The notes beneath the pieces were generated by a model. The model searched no databases and was not told where the DNA came from. It saw only the letters and a program-made list of their open reading frames with translations. A DNA stretch of 64,000 bases, taken from positions 29,014 through 93,013 of the forward strand of contig SUYL01000031.1 in the NCBI GenBank assembly GCA_015060445.1, in the 5' to 3' direction. Shown one piece after another: positions 17,269 to 26,330 of this stretch. This DNA comes from Bacteroidales bacterium. GTDB lineage: Bacteria; Bacteroidota; Bacteroidia; Bacteroidales; UBA932. Each line of letters begins with the position of its first letter. Within the stretch, counting starts at the first letter, position 1. The translations under genes were made by a program, and so were the position numbers.

Positions 17269-20235
17269 TTAGAAAGTTAGCTCAACACCAAATGAGAACT
17301 GTTTAGAGTTAGGGTAGTTACCCAACTGAAGGTTAGAGTCAACCTCAGGGTCATAACCAGTGTACTCAGTGAATGTCAACAAGTTTCTACCAATTGCATA
17401 AACTCTTGCACCTGAAAGGAATCCTGTCTTCTCCATCCATTTCTTAGGAAGGCTGTAAGCAATCTGCAAGTTCTTCAGACGAACGAATGAAGCGTTCTCC
17501 AAAAGGTGGGTATCAAACTGCAATGGCTCGTTTGCTGCAGGGATTCTGGTAATGTCACCAGGTTTCTGCCACATCTCAAGCATAACTGCTGCCTGGTTCT
17601 GGTCAACAACAAAGTTTGAGTTCTCAATGAAGTATCTGGTATTTGAAATGGTCCATTTGCCAAATACACCTGAGAAAGCTGCGCTAACTGAAAGGCCTTT
17701 CCATGCAAAATCCAACTGAAGACCTGCTGCGTAAGGAGCATATCTCTGTTTTCCTGTAAATACTGCATCGTCCTCGCTGTAAACGCCAGTTACGTTACCC
17801 TCTTTGTCCAACCACAACTGTTTACCTGTTGCAGGGTCAACACCAGCCCATCTTGTATAGTAGAAATCACCAAGAGCCTTGCCAACCTGGTATTTGATAC
17901 CTGTATTTGCAACTACGAACTCATCTCTACCACCAAACAGTTTGGTAATCTCGTTCTTGTTGTAGTTGAAAGTACCGCTTACGTTAAAGGTCATGTCCTT
18001 AGTGTTAAGAACGTTGAAGTTCAAAGTAAGGTCAATACCTTTGTTGTTCATGTTACCAACGTTACCCCAACCGCCAGAGAAACCTGTAGCGTATGAATAA
18101 GGGATCTCCATCAACATGTCTTTGGTATCCTTGTTGTAAAGTTCCAACTCAACATCAACCAAGTCAAACAATCTTGTGCTGATACCAATGTTGGTTGACT
18201 CTACAGTCTCCCAAGTAAGGTCTGGGTTCTCAACCTGTGAAAGACCCCAAGTCTCCTCACCGTTGTACTGTGATGAGTTGCCCAAAAGACCGTTTGCAAG
18301 ATACTCGTTGATACCTGAGTTACCGGTTGTACCGTAAGATACCCTCACGTTCAATTTGTCCAACCACTCTACATCCTCAAGGAAGCTCTCTTTCTTCGCA
18401 TTCCAGTTTGCACCAAATGAGTAGAAGTTTGCATATCTCTTGTTAGCACCGAACAATGAAGAACCGTCTCTACGGAAGGTAGCCTCAAAGTGGTATTTGT
18501 CAGCGTAGTCATAGTTCAAACGACCAAAGTATGAGTTGTATGATTTCTCAGAGAATGAGTATGAAGGCTGCTCATATTTGGTACCCTGGTTAACATTGTT
18601 CACACGGTTGTCAGTCATACCAGATGATTTAGCCCGGAAGCCTTCATACTGGTTAACGATAGACTCGTGACCTGCCAACAATACAACATTGTGGTTCTCA
18701 GCAATGGTAAACTTGTACTCTGCAGTGTTTGTAGAGGTTAGAGTGTAGTCTCTGTAGAAATCCTCTGTTGCAGAAGTTGTGAACAATTTGTAAGGATCTG
18801 AAAGCACTTTGCCCTTATATCTGTAATCGTAAGCCTCAATAGCCTGAGCCGCTCTGATTACCAAACCTTTTAGAGGAGTGATCTCCTGGTAGGTATTACC
18901 GTTCAAACGGATATAGTTCTTGAAGGTAGGCTGCTGTGCAATCAGATAGTAGTAGTTGTAAAGCCCCATGTCAGTGATGTAGTCCTGCTCCTCACCAAAG
19001 CCTGTGAAGTTACCTGCTGCATCTGTAAGAATCTCATAAGGAACTGCATATGGAAGTGACCAGTCTGCAATGTTCATAGGGTTGTACCATGAGTTACCTG
19101 TTCCTGAGTAACCTGCAGTCTCAGTCTCCTGATAAGTAAGACCCAAGTTCAAACCAACTTTCAACCAGTCTGTAACTTTTGAGTTGATGTTTGATCTTAC
19201 ACCATATCTTGTAAGGGCAGACTCTGGCTCAACACCCTGCTGGTCAAATGCACTGAATGATAAATAGTAGTCCATCCTGTTGGTTCTACCTGCAATTGAA
19301 AGGTCGCCGCTAACTGTAGGAGCGCTCTCGTTAAGGATCCAGCCTCTCCAGTCAAAATCAAAGTTGTTCTCTGTACGGAATTTCTTCAATGCCTGGAACT
19401 GTGCGTTGTTAACCAATGCTGGATCAATCATCTCACGCAACTGGAAGTACTGCTCAGTGTTACACATCTCGTATGGGTTGTTTGCAACTGAAGAGATACC
19501 GTACTGTGCACTAACTTTTACAGTTGGTTTGTCTGAAGCACCCTTCTTGGTAGTAATGTAAACAACACCGTTTGCTGCACGCGAACCGTAAATTGCAGTT
19601 GATGAAGCGTCTTTCAATACTGTGATGTTCTCAATATCGTTTGAGTTCAATGTGGTGAACACAGATGAACTTACTGGAGAACCGTCAAGAATGAATAGAG
19701 GGGTGTTGGATGCATTGATAGAGTTAACACCACGCAAACGCATAGATACAGCAGCACTAGGCTCACCAGATGAGGTAAATACCTGCAAACCTGCTACCTG
19801 GCCCTGAAGAGCATCACCGGCACTTGCTACAGGTCTGTTCTGGAACACCTGTTTCTTAACTGTAGTTGCTGCACCAACAACTGAACTGATTTTCTTTGCG
19901 GAACCGTAACCGATAACCAAAGCCTCTTCCAACATCTGGGAATCAGCTTTAAGCTGTACGTTTACAACGGCTTTACCGTTAACCGCAACCTCCATTGTCT
20001 CATAACCAACATAAGTTATGACTAGGGTAGCATTTGGGCTACATGAAATCTCAAAGTTACCGTCCAAATCGGTTGAAACACCTTGAGTGCTACCTTTTAC
20101 TTGAACACCTGCACCGATAAGTGGAGAATTATCAGCGGCGTCTGTAACAGTACCCTTAACTGTTATGTTCTGTGCGTATGCAAAACTAACAGCCAATAAT
20201 GAGAGTACTGTCAAGAAAAACTTTACTTTTCTCAT
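17269..20235 (-). CDS. SusC/RagA-family TonB-dependent receptor
   Basis: Outer-membrane importer of 988 residues powered by TonB. Signal peptide ends in SFAYA before QNITVKG. A carboxypeptidase-regulatory-like domain follows (about 23-100, LIGAGVQVKG and DLDGNFEISC), then the plug (about 115-230, with QGQVAGLQVFTSSGEPS, IRGVNSINA-like RLRGVNSINASNTP and YGSRAANGVVYITTKKG) and a beta-barrel ending in the export signal FGVELTF. Its first 12 codons and 5' leader are nearly identical to those of the divergent susC, forming a 57-bp inverted repeat. A consensus promoter lies about 85 bases upstream. Confidence 0.96.
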   Translation of the reverse strand: MRKVKFFLTVLSLLAVSFAYAQNITVKGTVTDAADNSPLIGAGVQVKGSTQGVSTDLDGNFEISCSPNATLVITYVGYETMEVAVNGKAVVNVQLKADSQMLEEALVIGYGSAKKISSVVGAATTVKKQVFQNRPVASAGDALQGQVAGLQVFTSSGEPSAAVSMRLRGVNSINASNTPLFILDGSPVSSSVFTTLNSNDIENITVLKDASSTAIYGSRAANGVVYITTKKGASDKPTVKVSAQYGISSVANNPYEMCNTEQYFQLREMIDPALVNNAQFQALKKFRTENNFDFDWRGWILNESAPTVSGDLSIAGRTNRMDYYLSFSAFDQQGVEPESALTRYGVRSNINSKVTDWLKVGLNLGLTYQETETAGYSGTGNSWYNPMNIADWSLPYAVPYEILTDAAGNFTGFGEEQDYITDMGLYNYYYLIAQQPTFKNYIRLNGNTYQEITPLKGLVIRAAQAIEAYDYRYKGKVLSDPYKLFTTSATEDFYRDYTLTSTNTAEYKFTIAENHNVVLLAGHESIVNQYEGFRAKSSGMTDNRVNNVNQGTKYEQPSYSFSEKSYNSYFGRLNYDYADKYHFEATFRRDGSSLFGANKRYANFYSFGANWNAKKESFLEDVEWLDKLNVRVSYGTTGNSGINEYLANGLLGNSSQYNGEETWGLSQVENPDLTWETVESTNIGISTRLFDLVDVELELYNKDTKDMLMEIPYSYATGFSGGWGNVGNMNNKGIDLTLNFNVLNTKDMTFNVSGTFNYNKNEITKLFGGRDEFVVANTGIKYQVGKALGDFYYTRWAGVDPATGKQLWLDKEGNVTGVYSEDDAVFTGKQRYAPYAAGLQLDFAWKGLSVSAAFSGVFGKWTISNTRYFIENSNFVVDQNQAAVMLEMWQKPGDITRIPAANEPLQFDTHLLENASFVRLKNLQIAYSLPKKWMEKTGFLSGARVYAIGRNLLTFTEYTGYDPEVDSNLQLGNYPNSKQFSFGVELTF

Positions 20236-20257
20236 AAAGGTTTTTTTTAAGGTTAAT
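20201..20257 (-). repeat. Left arm of 57-bp inverted repeat at susC start
   Basis: Covers 22 bases before the ATG and the first 12 codons of the minus-strand susC. It matches the arm at 20957-21013 in inverted orientation at 56 of 57 positions; the only difference makes codon 4 GTA (Val) here and GCA (Ala) there. Similarity drops sharply on both sides of the block. Confidence 0.95.
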
Positions 20258-20956
20258 ATTTGATTAATTTATTTGTAGGTTTCTTCTACACTGCAGTACA
20301 TACTAATACTACAAGCCGCAAATATAACACATAGTTTTTAAATCCAAAAATATGTGGATAATCGGCATTTTTTGTAAAGATAAAGTAAATTTTTGAAATA
20401 AATAAAATAATTTATGTTTTTTGGGTGAATTTATAATATATATTAACCTAAAAGGCAGATTTTGCTATATAATTGAACTTTTTACTCTACAAAACTTTTT
20501 TTTAAAAATTCTTTATTATGCATATTTTAACAAAATTGTAACAGATTGAAACCTTAATTTTGTCAATAAAATCAATTTAAAAATTTCTTCCCGACAATAA
20601 AAAAATCTTTAATTAATCACCAACAAGGCCGTTCTGCCAACAAAATGTAAAAAATTCTGTCGGGAAAAAGGGATACTTTTCTACATATTGACATTCCTCC
20701 TCCCCTTTGTGACCATAGCGGGAGCATTTTTTCAAATTGTTTCCAAATCAATTTCCAATGTTGCTGAATTTGGATGCCTTTCCAAATTGGCACCTCTGTG
20801 CGATTACATTTTTAAGAGTACGACATCCCAATGAATCAGAGGTTTAGAGCAACCTTTCCCTGCAACTACTTACATATTTCCCCGCACAATTATTCGTATT
20901 GGGACAAGCAGCATACATGTGTAAAAAAAAGGTACAATTAAAATACACAATTATTA
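20258..20956. other. AT-rich spacer between the inverted-repeat arms
   Basis: No credible coding sequence in these 699 bases. It holds the minus-strand promoter (20319-20348) and a 9-bp inverted pair TTCCCGACA (20588-20596) / TGTCGGGAA (20658-20666). No full TAnnTTTG box directed at the plus-strand susC was found; the nearest are 7-of-8 matches such as TACTTTTC (20674) and TACATTTT (20805), each without a TTTG at the right distance. Confidence 0.7.
20319..20348 (-). promoter_or_regulatory. Promoter of minus-strand susC
   Basis: Minus-strand TTTG (20345-20348), an 18-base spacer and TATATTTG (20319-20326) fit the Bacteroidetes consensus. Transcription would start near 20312, leaving a leader of about 77 bases. 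It lies inside the potentially invertible spacer. Confidence 0.7.
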
Positions 20957-21013
20957 ATTAACCTTAAAAAAAACCTTTATGAGAAAAGCAAAGTTTTTCT
21001 TGACAGTACTCTC
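20957..21013 (+). repeat. Right arm of 57-bp inverted repeat at susC start
   Basis: Covers 22 bases before the ATG and the first 12 codons of the plus-strand susC, matching the left arm in inverted orientation at 56 of 57 positions. The identical 5' segment includes an A8 tract, which is not needed to encode the signal peptide. Confidence 0.95.
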
Positions 21014-24000
21014 GCTATTTGCTGTATGTTCTGTTTGGGCTCAGAACATTACAGTTAAGGGTACAGTCAGCGACGCTGCGGACAAATTGCCGCTAATTGG
21101 CGCCGGTGTACAAGTAAAAGGCAACTTACAAGGGGCAACTACAGACATTGATGGACAATTTACCATCAGTTGCGATGCTAACGCCACACTTGTAATAAGT
21201 TATGTGGGCTATAAAAGCCAGGAAGTTGCAGTAAACAACAAAAGCATTGTAAATGTAATGTTACAGGCTGATTCCGAATCTTTGGAAGAGGTTGTACTTA
21301 CAGCATATGGCCCTCAATCAAAAAAGTCATTTACTGGAACAGCATCTGTTGTAAAGGCAGATCAGATCAAAAACTTGAATGTAAGTTCAGTATCCAAGGC
21401 ACTCCAGGGACTGGCTTCTGGTGTGATGGTTGTTAGTGGCACCGGCCAACCTGGTGAGAATGCAACAATCCGCATCCGTGGTGTAGGCTCTTATTCAGGC
21501 TCAAATGAGCCCCTTATAGTTGTTGACGGTGTAGTTTATAATGGCAACATGAACTCAATCAACCCTAATGATATAGAGTCCTTTACTGTCCTTAAGGATG
21601 CCAACTCTACCGCCCTATACGGCTCAAGAGCTGCCAATGGTGTAATTCTCATCACTACCAAATTGGGAACACCAGGTAAGGCTACTTTTAATGTAACTGC
21701 TACATACGGCTTGAGTTCTAGAGCTGTTGAAGATTACGAGTATCTGAATACCCAGCAATACATGGAAACACAATGGGCAAAAGGATACAAAGAGGCCGTT
21801 GATTACGGATATACAGACCAGCAGGCACGCAGTTATGCTACAGGCTCTGTTCTTGATTATCTAGTTTACAACCCATACAACGTAAACAATCCTATAGGTG
21901 AAGACGGCAAACTTATGTCCAATGCAAAATTGCTCTATGAGGAAAACTGGTATGATGTTTTGTTCAGGACAGGACAGAGACAGGAATACACACTTCAGGC
22001 AGCAGGAGGCAGCAAAGAGGTACGTTATCTAATTTCAGGTGCATATCTTAATGACGAGGGTCTTGTTAGAGGATCTGAATTCAACAGATACAGTATCAGA
22101 GGTAAAATAGATGCCAACATGACCAAATGGCTTAAAGTTGGACTGAATATGGGACTTTCGTACAGCACACAGAACTACCCTACTCAGGGAGGAACATCTA
22201 CACGTAACTCCGTTCAATGGGTAAGAAGTGTTCCGGGAATCTATCCAGCATATATGAGGGACAAGAATGGAGAATTCATCCTTGATGAAGCAGGAAACAA
22301 ACAGGCTGACTACGGAACAAACACAGTTTGGGAAAGAGACAGACCAGTATCATCAAACTCCAATCCGTTGGGTACATTCATGTATGATGAAATATTATAC
22401 AAACGCTTCCTATCCAATAATGTAGGCTATATAGAGGCAAAATTCCTAAAGGATTTCTCATTCAGAAGCACATTGGGAGTTGATTATTACTTATTGGGCG
22501 GCAAATCTTACTATAACAACAAATACGGTGACGGCACAGCCTATGGCGGACGTAGTAACCGTACCAGAGAGATTACCGCTACACTTTCTTGGACCAATAC
22601 TTTAACTTGGGACAAGACATTCAATAGTAAGCACCACGTAAATGTGCTGTTGGGTACAGAGTCCAATACATACGACTATGACAATGTTGAGGCAGAGAAA
22701 AGAGGTTTTGACTTCCCAGACACTGAGTTGACTTACGGAGCAAATCTCCAGACTGCAAACTCTTATACTACCGCATCAAGAAACTTCAGGACATTGTCCC
22801 GCGCAAATTACGACTATGACAACAGATATCATATTTCCGCTTCATTCACATATGATGGTACTTCCCGTTTCCACAGAGACTCTCGTTGGGGAGCATTCTG
22901 GTCGGTAGGTTTGGGTTGGAATATTGCCAATGAGTCATTCATGGAGAACGTTGAATGGTTAGATGTTTTGAAATTCAAGGCAAGTTACGGAACTTCAGGT
23001 AACCAGAACCTTGGCTATTTCCCATACATGGCAACTTACAGCACCGGGTGGAATATACTTGGAAACCTTGGTTCAATAATCGGCACACTTGGGAACAACA
23101 ACCTTACATGGGAGAAACAGGGAATGCTTGATATTGGATTTGATTTTGCAATGTTTTCACAGAAGTTAAGCGGTTCAATCACATACTATAACAAAAAATC
23201 GCAGGATCTGCTTATGGCCCGACCATTACCAATCTCAGCTGGTATCACATCTTACAATGACAACATTGGAGAGATGAAAAATAATGGTATTGAGTTTGAT
23301 GCAAAAGGAGTCCTTCTAAAGGACAATGATATAGTATGGGATCTCGGCTTCAATGTATCATACCAACACAATGAAATTTCAGCACTTCCACAGGAGCAAG
23401 CTGAAGGTTTCAACAATGGGACCAAAAGAATTCAAGTTGGTGAGAGCAGATACTCATGGTATCTTATAGAGTATGCAGGAGTTGATCCTCAAGACGGAAA
23501 GCCTATGTGGTATAAGGACGTATTGGATGCTGATGGCAATGTAACAGGCGTTGAAACAACCAAGGATTATTCAAGCGGTTCTAAACATATTGTTGGAGAT
23601 GCTCTTCCAAAATACATTGGTGGTATAAATACCAACTTCTCGTGGAAAGGACTATATGTAAATGTTCTTGCATCATTTGCATTGGGCCATAAAGTGTATG
23701 ATTCAGACTACGCAGGCCTTATGCACATGTTCAGCGATGACAGGACAGGATACCAATCATCTGTAGATGTCCTCAAGAGATGGCAGAAACCTGGCGACAT
23801 TACTGATATCCCTGCCATAAACGAAGGTGACTACAGCAGTACTTCAACCGCTTTCTTAAGGAAAGGTGATTATTTGAGACTACGAAATGTTACTATAGGT
23901 TATGATCTCTCAACAATACCTGCTGTAAAAAAGGCTGGCTTTGCAGGTTTGAGAGTATATGCTTCTGGTGACAATCTCGCTACAATTTTTGGAACAAAAG

Positions 24001-24092
24001 GCTTGGATCCTGAAATGGGAATTGATGGCGTTACCAATAATAACTCATCTGCCCTGAAAGTAATTTCTTTTGGTATCAACCTGCAGTTCTAA
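20979..24092 (+). CDS. SusC/RagA-family TonB-dependent receptor
   Basis: Outer-membrane importer of 1037 residues. Signal peptide ends in CSVWA before QNITVKG. The carboxypeptidase-regulatory-like domain (LIGAGVQVKG, DIDGQFTISC) is followed by the plug (ALQGLASGVMVVSGTGQPG, IRIRGVGSYSGSNEPL, YGSRAANGVILITTKLG) and a barrel ending FGINLQF. Beyond the shared leader it diverges clearly from the minus-strand susC, especially in the barrel, so the two likely import different ligands. Its SusD partner follows after 24 bases. No good promoter is visible in the present orientation of the upstream spacer. Confidence 0.96.
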   Translation: MRKAKFFLTVLSLFAVCSVWAQNITVKGTVSDAADKLPLIGAGVQVKGNLQGATTDIDGQFTISCDANATLVISYVGYKSQEVAVNNKSIVNVMLQADSESLEEVVLTAYGPQSKKSFTGTASVVKADQIKNLNVSSVSKALQGLASGVMVVSGTGQPGENATIRIRGVGSYSGSNEPLIVVDGVVYNGNMNSINPNDIESFTVLKDANSTALYGSRAANGVILITTKLGTPGKATFNVTATYGLSSRAVEDYEYLNTQQYMETQWAKGYKEAVDYGYTDQQARSYATGSVLDYLVYNPYNVNNPIGEDGKLMSNAKLLYEENWYDVLFRTGQRQEYTLQAAGGSKEVRYLISGAYLNDEGLVRGSEFNRYSIRGKIDANMTKWLKVGLNMGLSYSTQNYPTQGGTSTRNSVQWVRSVPGIYPAYMRDKNGEFILDEAGNKQADYGTNTVWERDRPVSSNSNPLGTFMYDEILYKRFLSNNVGYIEAKFLKDFSFRSTLGVDYYLLGGKSYYNNKYGDGTAYGGRSNRTREITATLSWTNTLTWDKTFNSKHHVNVLLGTESNTYDYDNVEAEKRGFDFPDTELTYGANLQTANSYTTASRNFRTLSRANYDYDNRYHISASFTYDGTSRFHRDSRWGAFWSVGLGWNIANESFMENVEWLDVLKFKASYGTSGNQNLGYFPYMATYSTGWNILGNLGSIIGTLGNNNLTWEKQGMLDIGFDFAMFSQKLSGSITYYNKKSQDLLMARPLPISAGITSYNDNIGEMKNNGIEFDAKGVLLKDNDIVWDLGFNVSYQHNEISALPQEQAEGFNNGTKRIQVGESRYSWYLIEYAGVDPQDGKPMWYKDVLDADGNVTGVETTKDYSSGSKHIVGDALPKYIGGINTNFSWKGLYVNVLASFALGHKVYDSDYAGLMHMFSDDRTGYQSSVDVLKRWQKPGDITDIPAINEGDYSSTSTAFLRKGDYLRLRNVTIGYDLSTIPAVKKAGFAGLRVYASGDNLATIFGTKGLDPEMGIDGVTNNNSSALKVISFGINLQF

Positions 24093-24116
24093 TTTACTAC
24101 TGACCATAAAAAAAGA

Positions 24117-25562
24117 ATGAAAATGAAAAAAATATTTCTAATCATATTAACAGCATTTGCAATTACAAGTTGTGGCAATGACTGGTTGGATGTGGCAGAG
24201 CCCCACAACGGATCAGTAACACCAAACATTATGTATGCTGATGAGGCCGCAGTAACAAATGCTATAGTAGGCTCAATTGACTTGATGAAAGAATACTACT
24301 ACGACAGGCATGTTACCGTGGGCTACAGATTCTACTACCTTGGACTTGATTTTATGGGTAATGATATTGTTTCAAACCCAGGACAATGGTGGACCTATGA
24401 GGCTCAATGGCACCCTCTGATTTCTTCCGCCACAGGCTACCAGTCTTCGTATTATTGGGCAATGTTCTATGAAGTGATAAATGATGTAAACACGAAAATT
24501 GCAGGTATCCAGGAATGCAGTTTGAGTGACAGTTTCAAGGCTGCATCAATCGCTGAACTCAAGGCCATTAGAGCATACTCGTATTTCAACCTTGCCAGAG
24601 TTTTTCAATTCTCTTATGCCCACGCAGGTGAGAATGCTCCTTGTGTACCGTTGTACACAACACCTACCACTGCAGATACGAAAGGCAATGACAGAGCAAG
24701 TATGAAAGAGGTATTCACCCTTATTATGGAAGATTTGAATGAGGCTGTAAATACTCTAGATGAGTCAAGGGCTGCTATTTTCAGAATAAACAAAAATGTA
24801 GCTCTTCTCTGGCGAGCCAATGTAAACCTTGAGATGCAGAACTGGTCTGCCGCAGCAGCAGATGCAAAGGCCGCAAGAGCCGGATATACACTAATGAACT
24901 CCAAAACTTACAGATCAACAGGATTCAATGACATAAATGGCGCAGGTGAATGGATATGGGGATTCCCAATCCAGTCTGACCAGGCAATGGGTTACGCATC
25001 CTTGTTTTCACACGTTGACATATTCCGCAAACAGAACGGCTATAAAAACTTCTTCATAAATGAAACCTTTGTTTCCAAATTTTCAGCAAGTGATATGAGA
25101 AACGTGTTTATTGATGTATCATATGCATTCCCTAGTTGGGGCAAATGGGGAGCTGCAAAATTCCAGGACAATGCAGATGCATGCGGAGATTACGGTATGC
25201 ACAGGGCATCTGAAATGTATCTGGTAGAGGCTGAAGCGTTGGTTCAAAGCGGAAAAGAAGCAGACGGTCATGCTGTATTGTTTGAACTGCAGAGCCATAG
25301 AGATCCATTGGCAGTAAAATCTGGCAACACTGGCGATAAACTTATTGAAGAGATTTTATTGGAAAGGAGAAAAGAGCTATACGGAGAGATTGGCACTGAG
25401 TTCTTTGATCTTAAACGCTACAATAAACCTCTTGTAAGAGATGGTAATCACCCTATTTCAGCAAAAATAACTGTTCCTGCCGGAGATGGCAGATGGCTAT
25501 TCCAAATACCTCAATCTGAGTATGATAGAAATCCAAATATCTCTACTCAGAACAAGCGGTAA
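24117..25562 (+). CDS. SusD/RagB-family nutrient-binding lipoprotein
   Basis: Surface lipoprotein of 481 residues (479 if the second methionine, MKKIFL, is used). Lipobox AITSC lies near residue 19, followed by GNDWLDV. SusD features include ELKAIRAYSYFNLARVFQF in the helical domain and LLERRKELYGEIGTEFFDLKR near the C-terminus. It pairs with the upstream susC; no SusE-like gene follows, unlike the minus-strand locus, and a strong terminator ends the unit. Confidence 0.94.
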   Translation: MKMKKIFLIILTAFAITSCGNDWLDVAEPHNGSVTPNIMYADEAAVTNAIVGSIDLMKEYYYDRHVTVGYRFYYLGLDFMGNDIVSNPGQWWTYEAQWHPLISSATGYQSSYYWAMFYEVINDVNTKIAGIQECSLSDSFKAASIAELKAIRAYSYFNLARVFQFSYAHAGENAPCVPLYTTPTTADTKGNDRASMKEVFTLIMEDLNEAVNTLDESRAAIFRINKNVALLWRANVNLEMQNWSAAAADAKAARAGYTLMNSKTYRSTGFNDINGAGEWIWGFPIQSDQAMGYASLFSHVDIFRKQNGYKNFFINETFVSKFSASDMRNVFIDVSYAFPSWGKWGAAKFQDNADACGDYGMHRASEMYLVEAEALVQSGKEADGHAVLFELQSHRDPLAVKSGNTGDKLIEEILLERRKELYGEIGTEFFDLKRYNKPLVRDGNHPISAKITVPAGDGRWLFQIPQSEYDRNPNISTQNKR

Positions 25563-25580
25563 TTTATAATGTTTGTTTGT

Positions 25581-25619
25581 AGGGCAGAAACAGAAAATCT
25601 GTTTCTGCCCTATTTTTTT
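25581..25619 (+). terminator. Intrinsic terminator of plus-strand susCD
   Basis: AGGGCAGAAACA pairs with TGTTTCTGCCCT (12 bp, 7-base loop), followed by ATTTTTTT. It separates susD from the recombinase gene. Confidence 0.92.
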
Positions 25620-25697
25620 CTATTGTATTGAATAAAAAGAGACCATAATTCAACCGTTTTGCGTAATTTTATAGCAGAACCCCTAACAAACATTATT

Positions 25698-26297
25698 ATG
25701 ATTTATGGTTACATTAGAGTAAGCACGGACAAGCAGACCGTGGAAAACCAGAGATTTGAAATCAACAATTTCTGCAAAGTATTGAATCTTAAAATTGACA
25801 AATGGATTGAGGAGACCATTTCAGGAAACATGGCTGTTGAAAAAAGGAAACTTGGCCTGCTCCTTAGGAAATTGTCAAAGGAGGATATACTTATCTGCTC
25901 TGAGATATCCCGTCTTGGAAGAAATCTCATGATGATTATGTCCATACTGAATATGTGCATGGAAAAGGATATTCAAGTGTGGACCATCAAGGATAACTAC
26001 AGATTGGGAAATGACATAAACTCCAAAGTACTGGCATTTGCTTTCGGGCTAAGTGCAGAGATTGAAAGGAACCTCATTTCACAACGGACCAGAGAGGCTC
26101 TTGCAAGGAAAAGGAATGAAGGAGTCATTTTGGGACGGCCAAAAGGGAGCAGATCCTTAAAACTGAAATTATCGGGCAAGGAGAATAAGATCAAAGCCAT
26201 GCTGCAGGATGGATACAGCATATCCAATATTGCTAGGAGGATGAAGGTGAGCCGCTCTACGGCTTCCAGTTATATACAAAAAATGGGGTGGCAATAG
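25698..26297 (+). CDS. Serine site-specific recombinase (Mpi-like invertase)
   Basis: Small serine recombinase of 199 residues that cuts and rejoins DNA through a phosphoserine link. I use the ATG giving MIYGYIRVST rather than the upstream TTG, because it begins at the conserved first strand. The catalytic Ser9 lies in YIRVST, arginines in SRLGRN (Arg72, Arg75), and the long E helix is FAFGLSAEIERNLISQRTREAL. The C-terminal helix-turn-helix (about 165-195, YSISNIARRMKVSRSTASSYI) binds DNA. Size and motifs fit the DNA-invertase/resolvase group, close in pattern to the Bacteroides promoter invertase Mpi. It sits 135 bases after susD, 4.7 kb from the nearer repeat arm, and is a candidate to act on it. 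Confidence 0.93.
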   Translation: MIYGYIRVSTDKQTVENQRFEINNFCKVLNLKIDKWIEETISGNMAVEKRKLGLLLRKLSKEDILICSEISRLGRNLMMIMSILNMCMEKDIQVWTIKDNYRLGNDINSKVLAFAFGLSAEIERNLISQRTREALARKRNEGVILGRPKGSRSLKLKLSGKENKIKAMLQDGYSISNIARRMKVSRSTASSYIQKMGWQ

Positions 26298-26311
26298 CCA
26301 CCCCTATTTTT
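26285..26311. terminator. Bidirectional terminator overlapping the recombinase stop
   Basis: GGGGTGGC pairs with GCCACCCC (8 bp, AATA loop) and has TATTTTT on the plus side and T-rich sequence on the minus side. The left half of the stem is within the recombinase coding sequence. It serves the converging recombinase and gdhA genes. Confidence 0.85.
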
Positions 26312-26330
26312 ATAGAAGAAGAGGGATATA

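Noticed and set aside
20201..21013. Treating the 57-bp inverted repeat as a terminator or simple hairpin
   Set aside because: The arms are 699 bases apart and cover two start codons, so a local RNA hairpin is not plausible.
25659..25697. TTG start adding 13 residues to the recombinase
   Set aside because: The ATG at 25698 places the protein exactly at the conserved IYGYIRVST strand; the added residues do not resemble the family.
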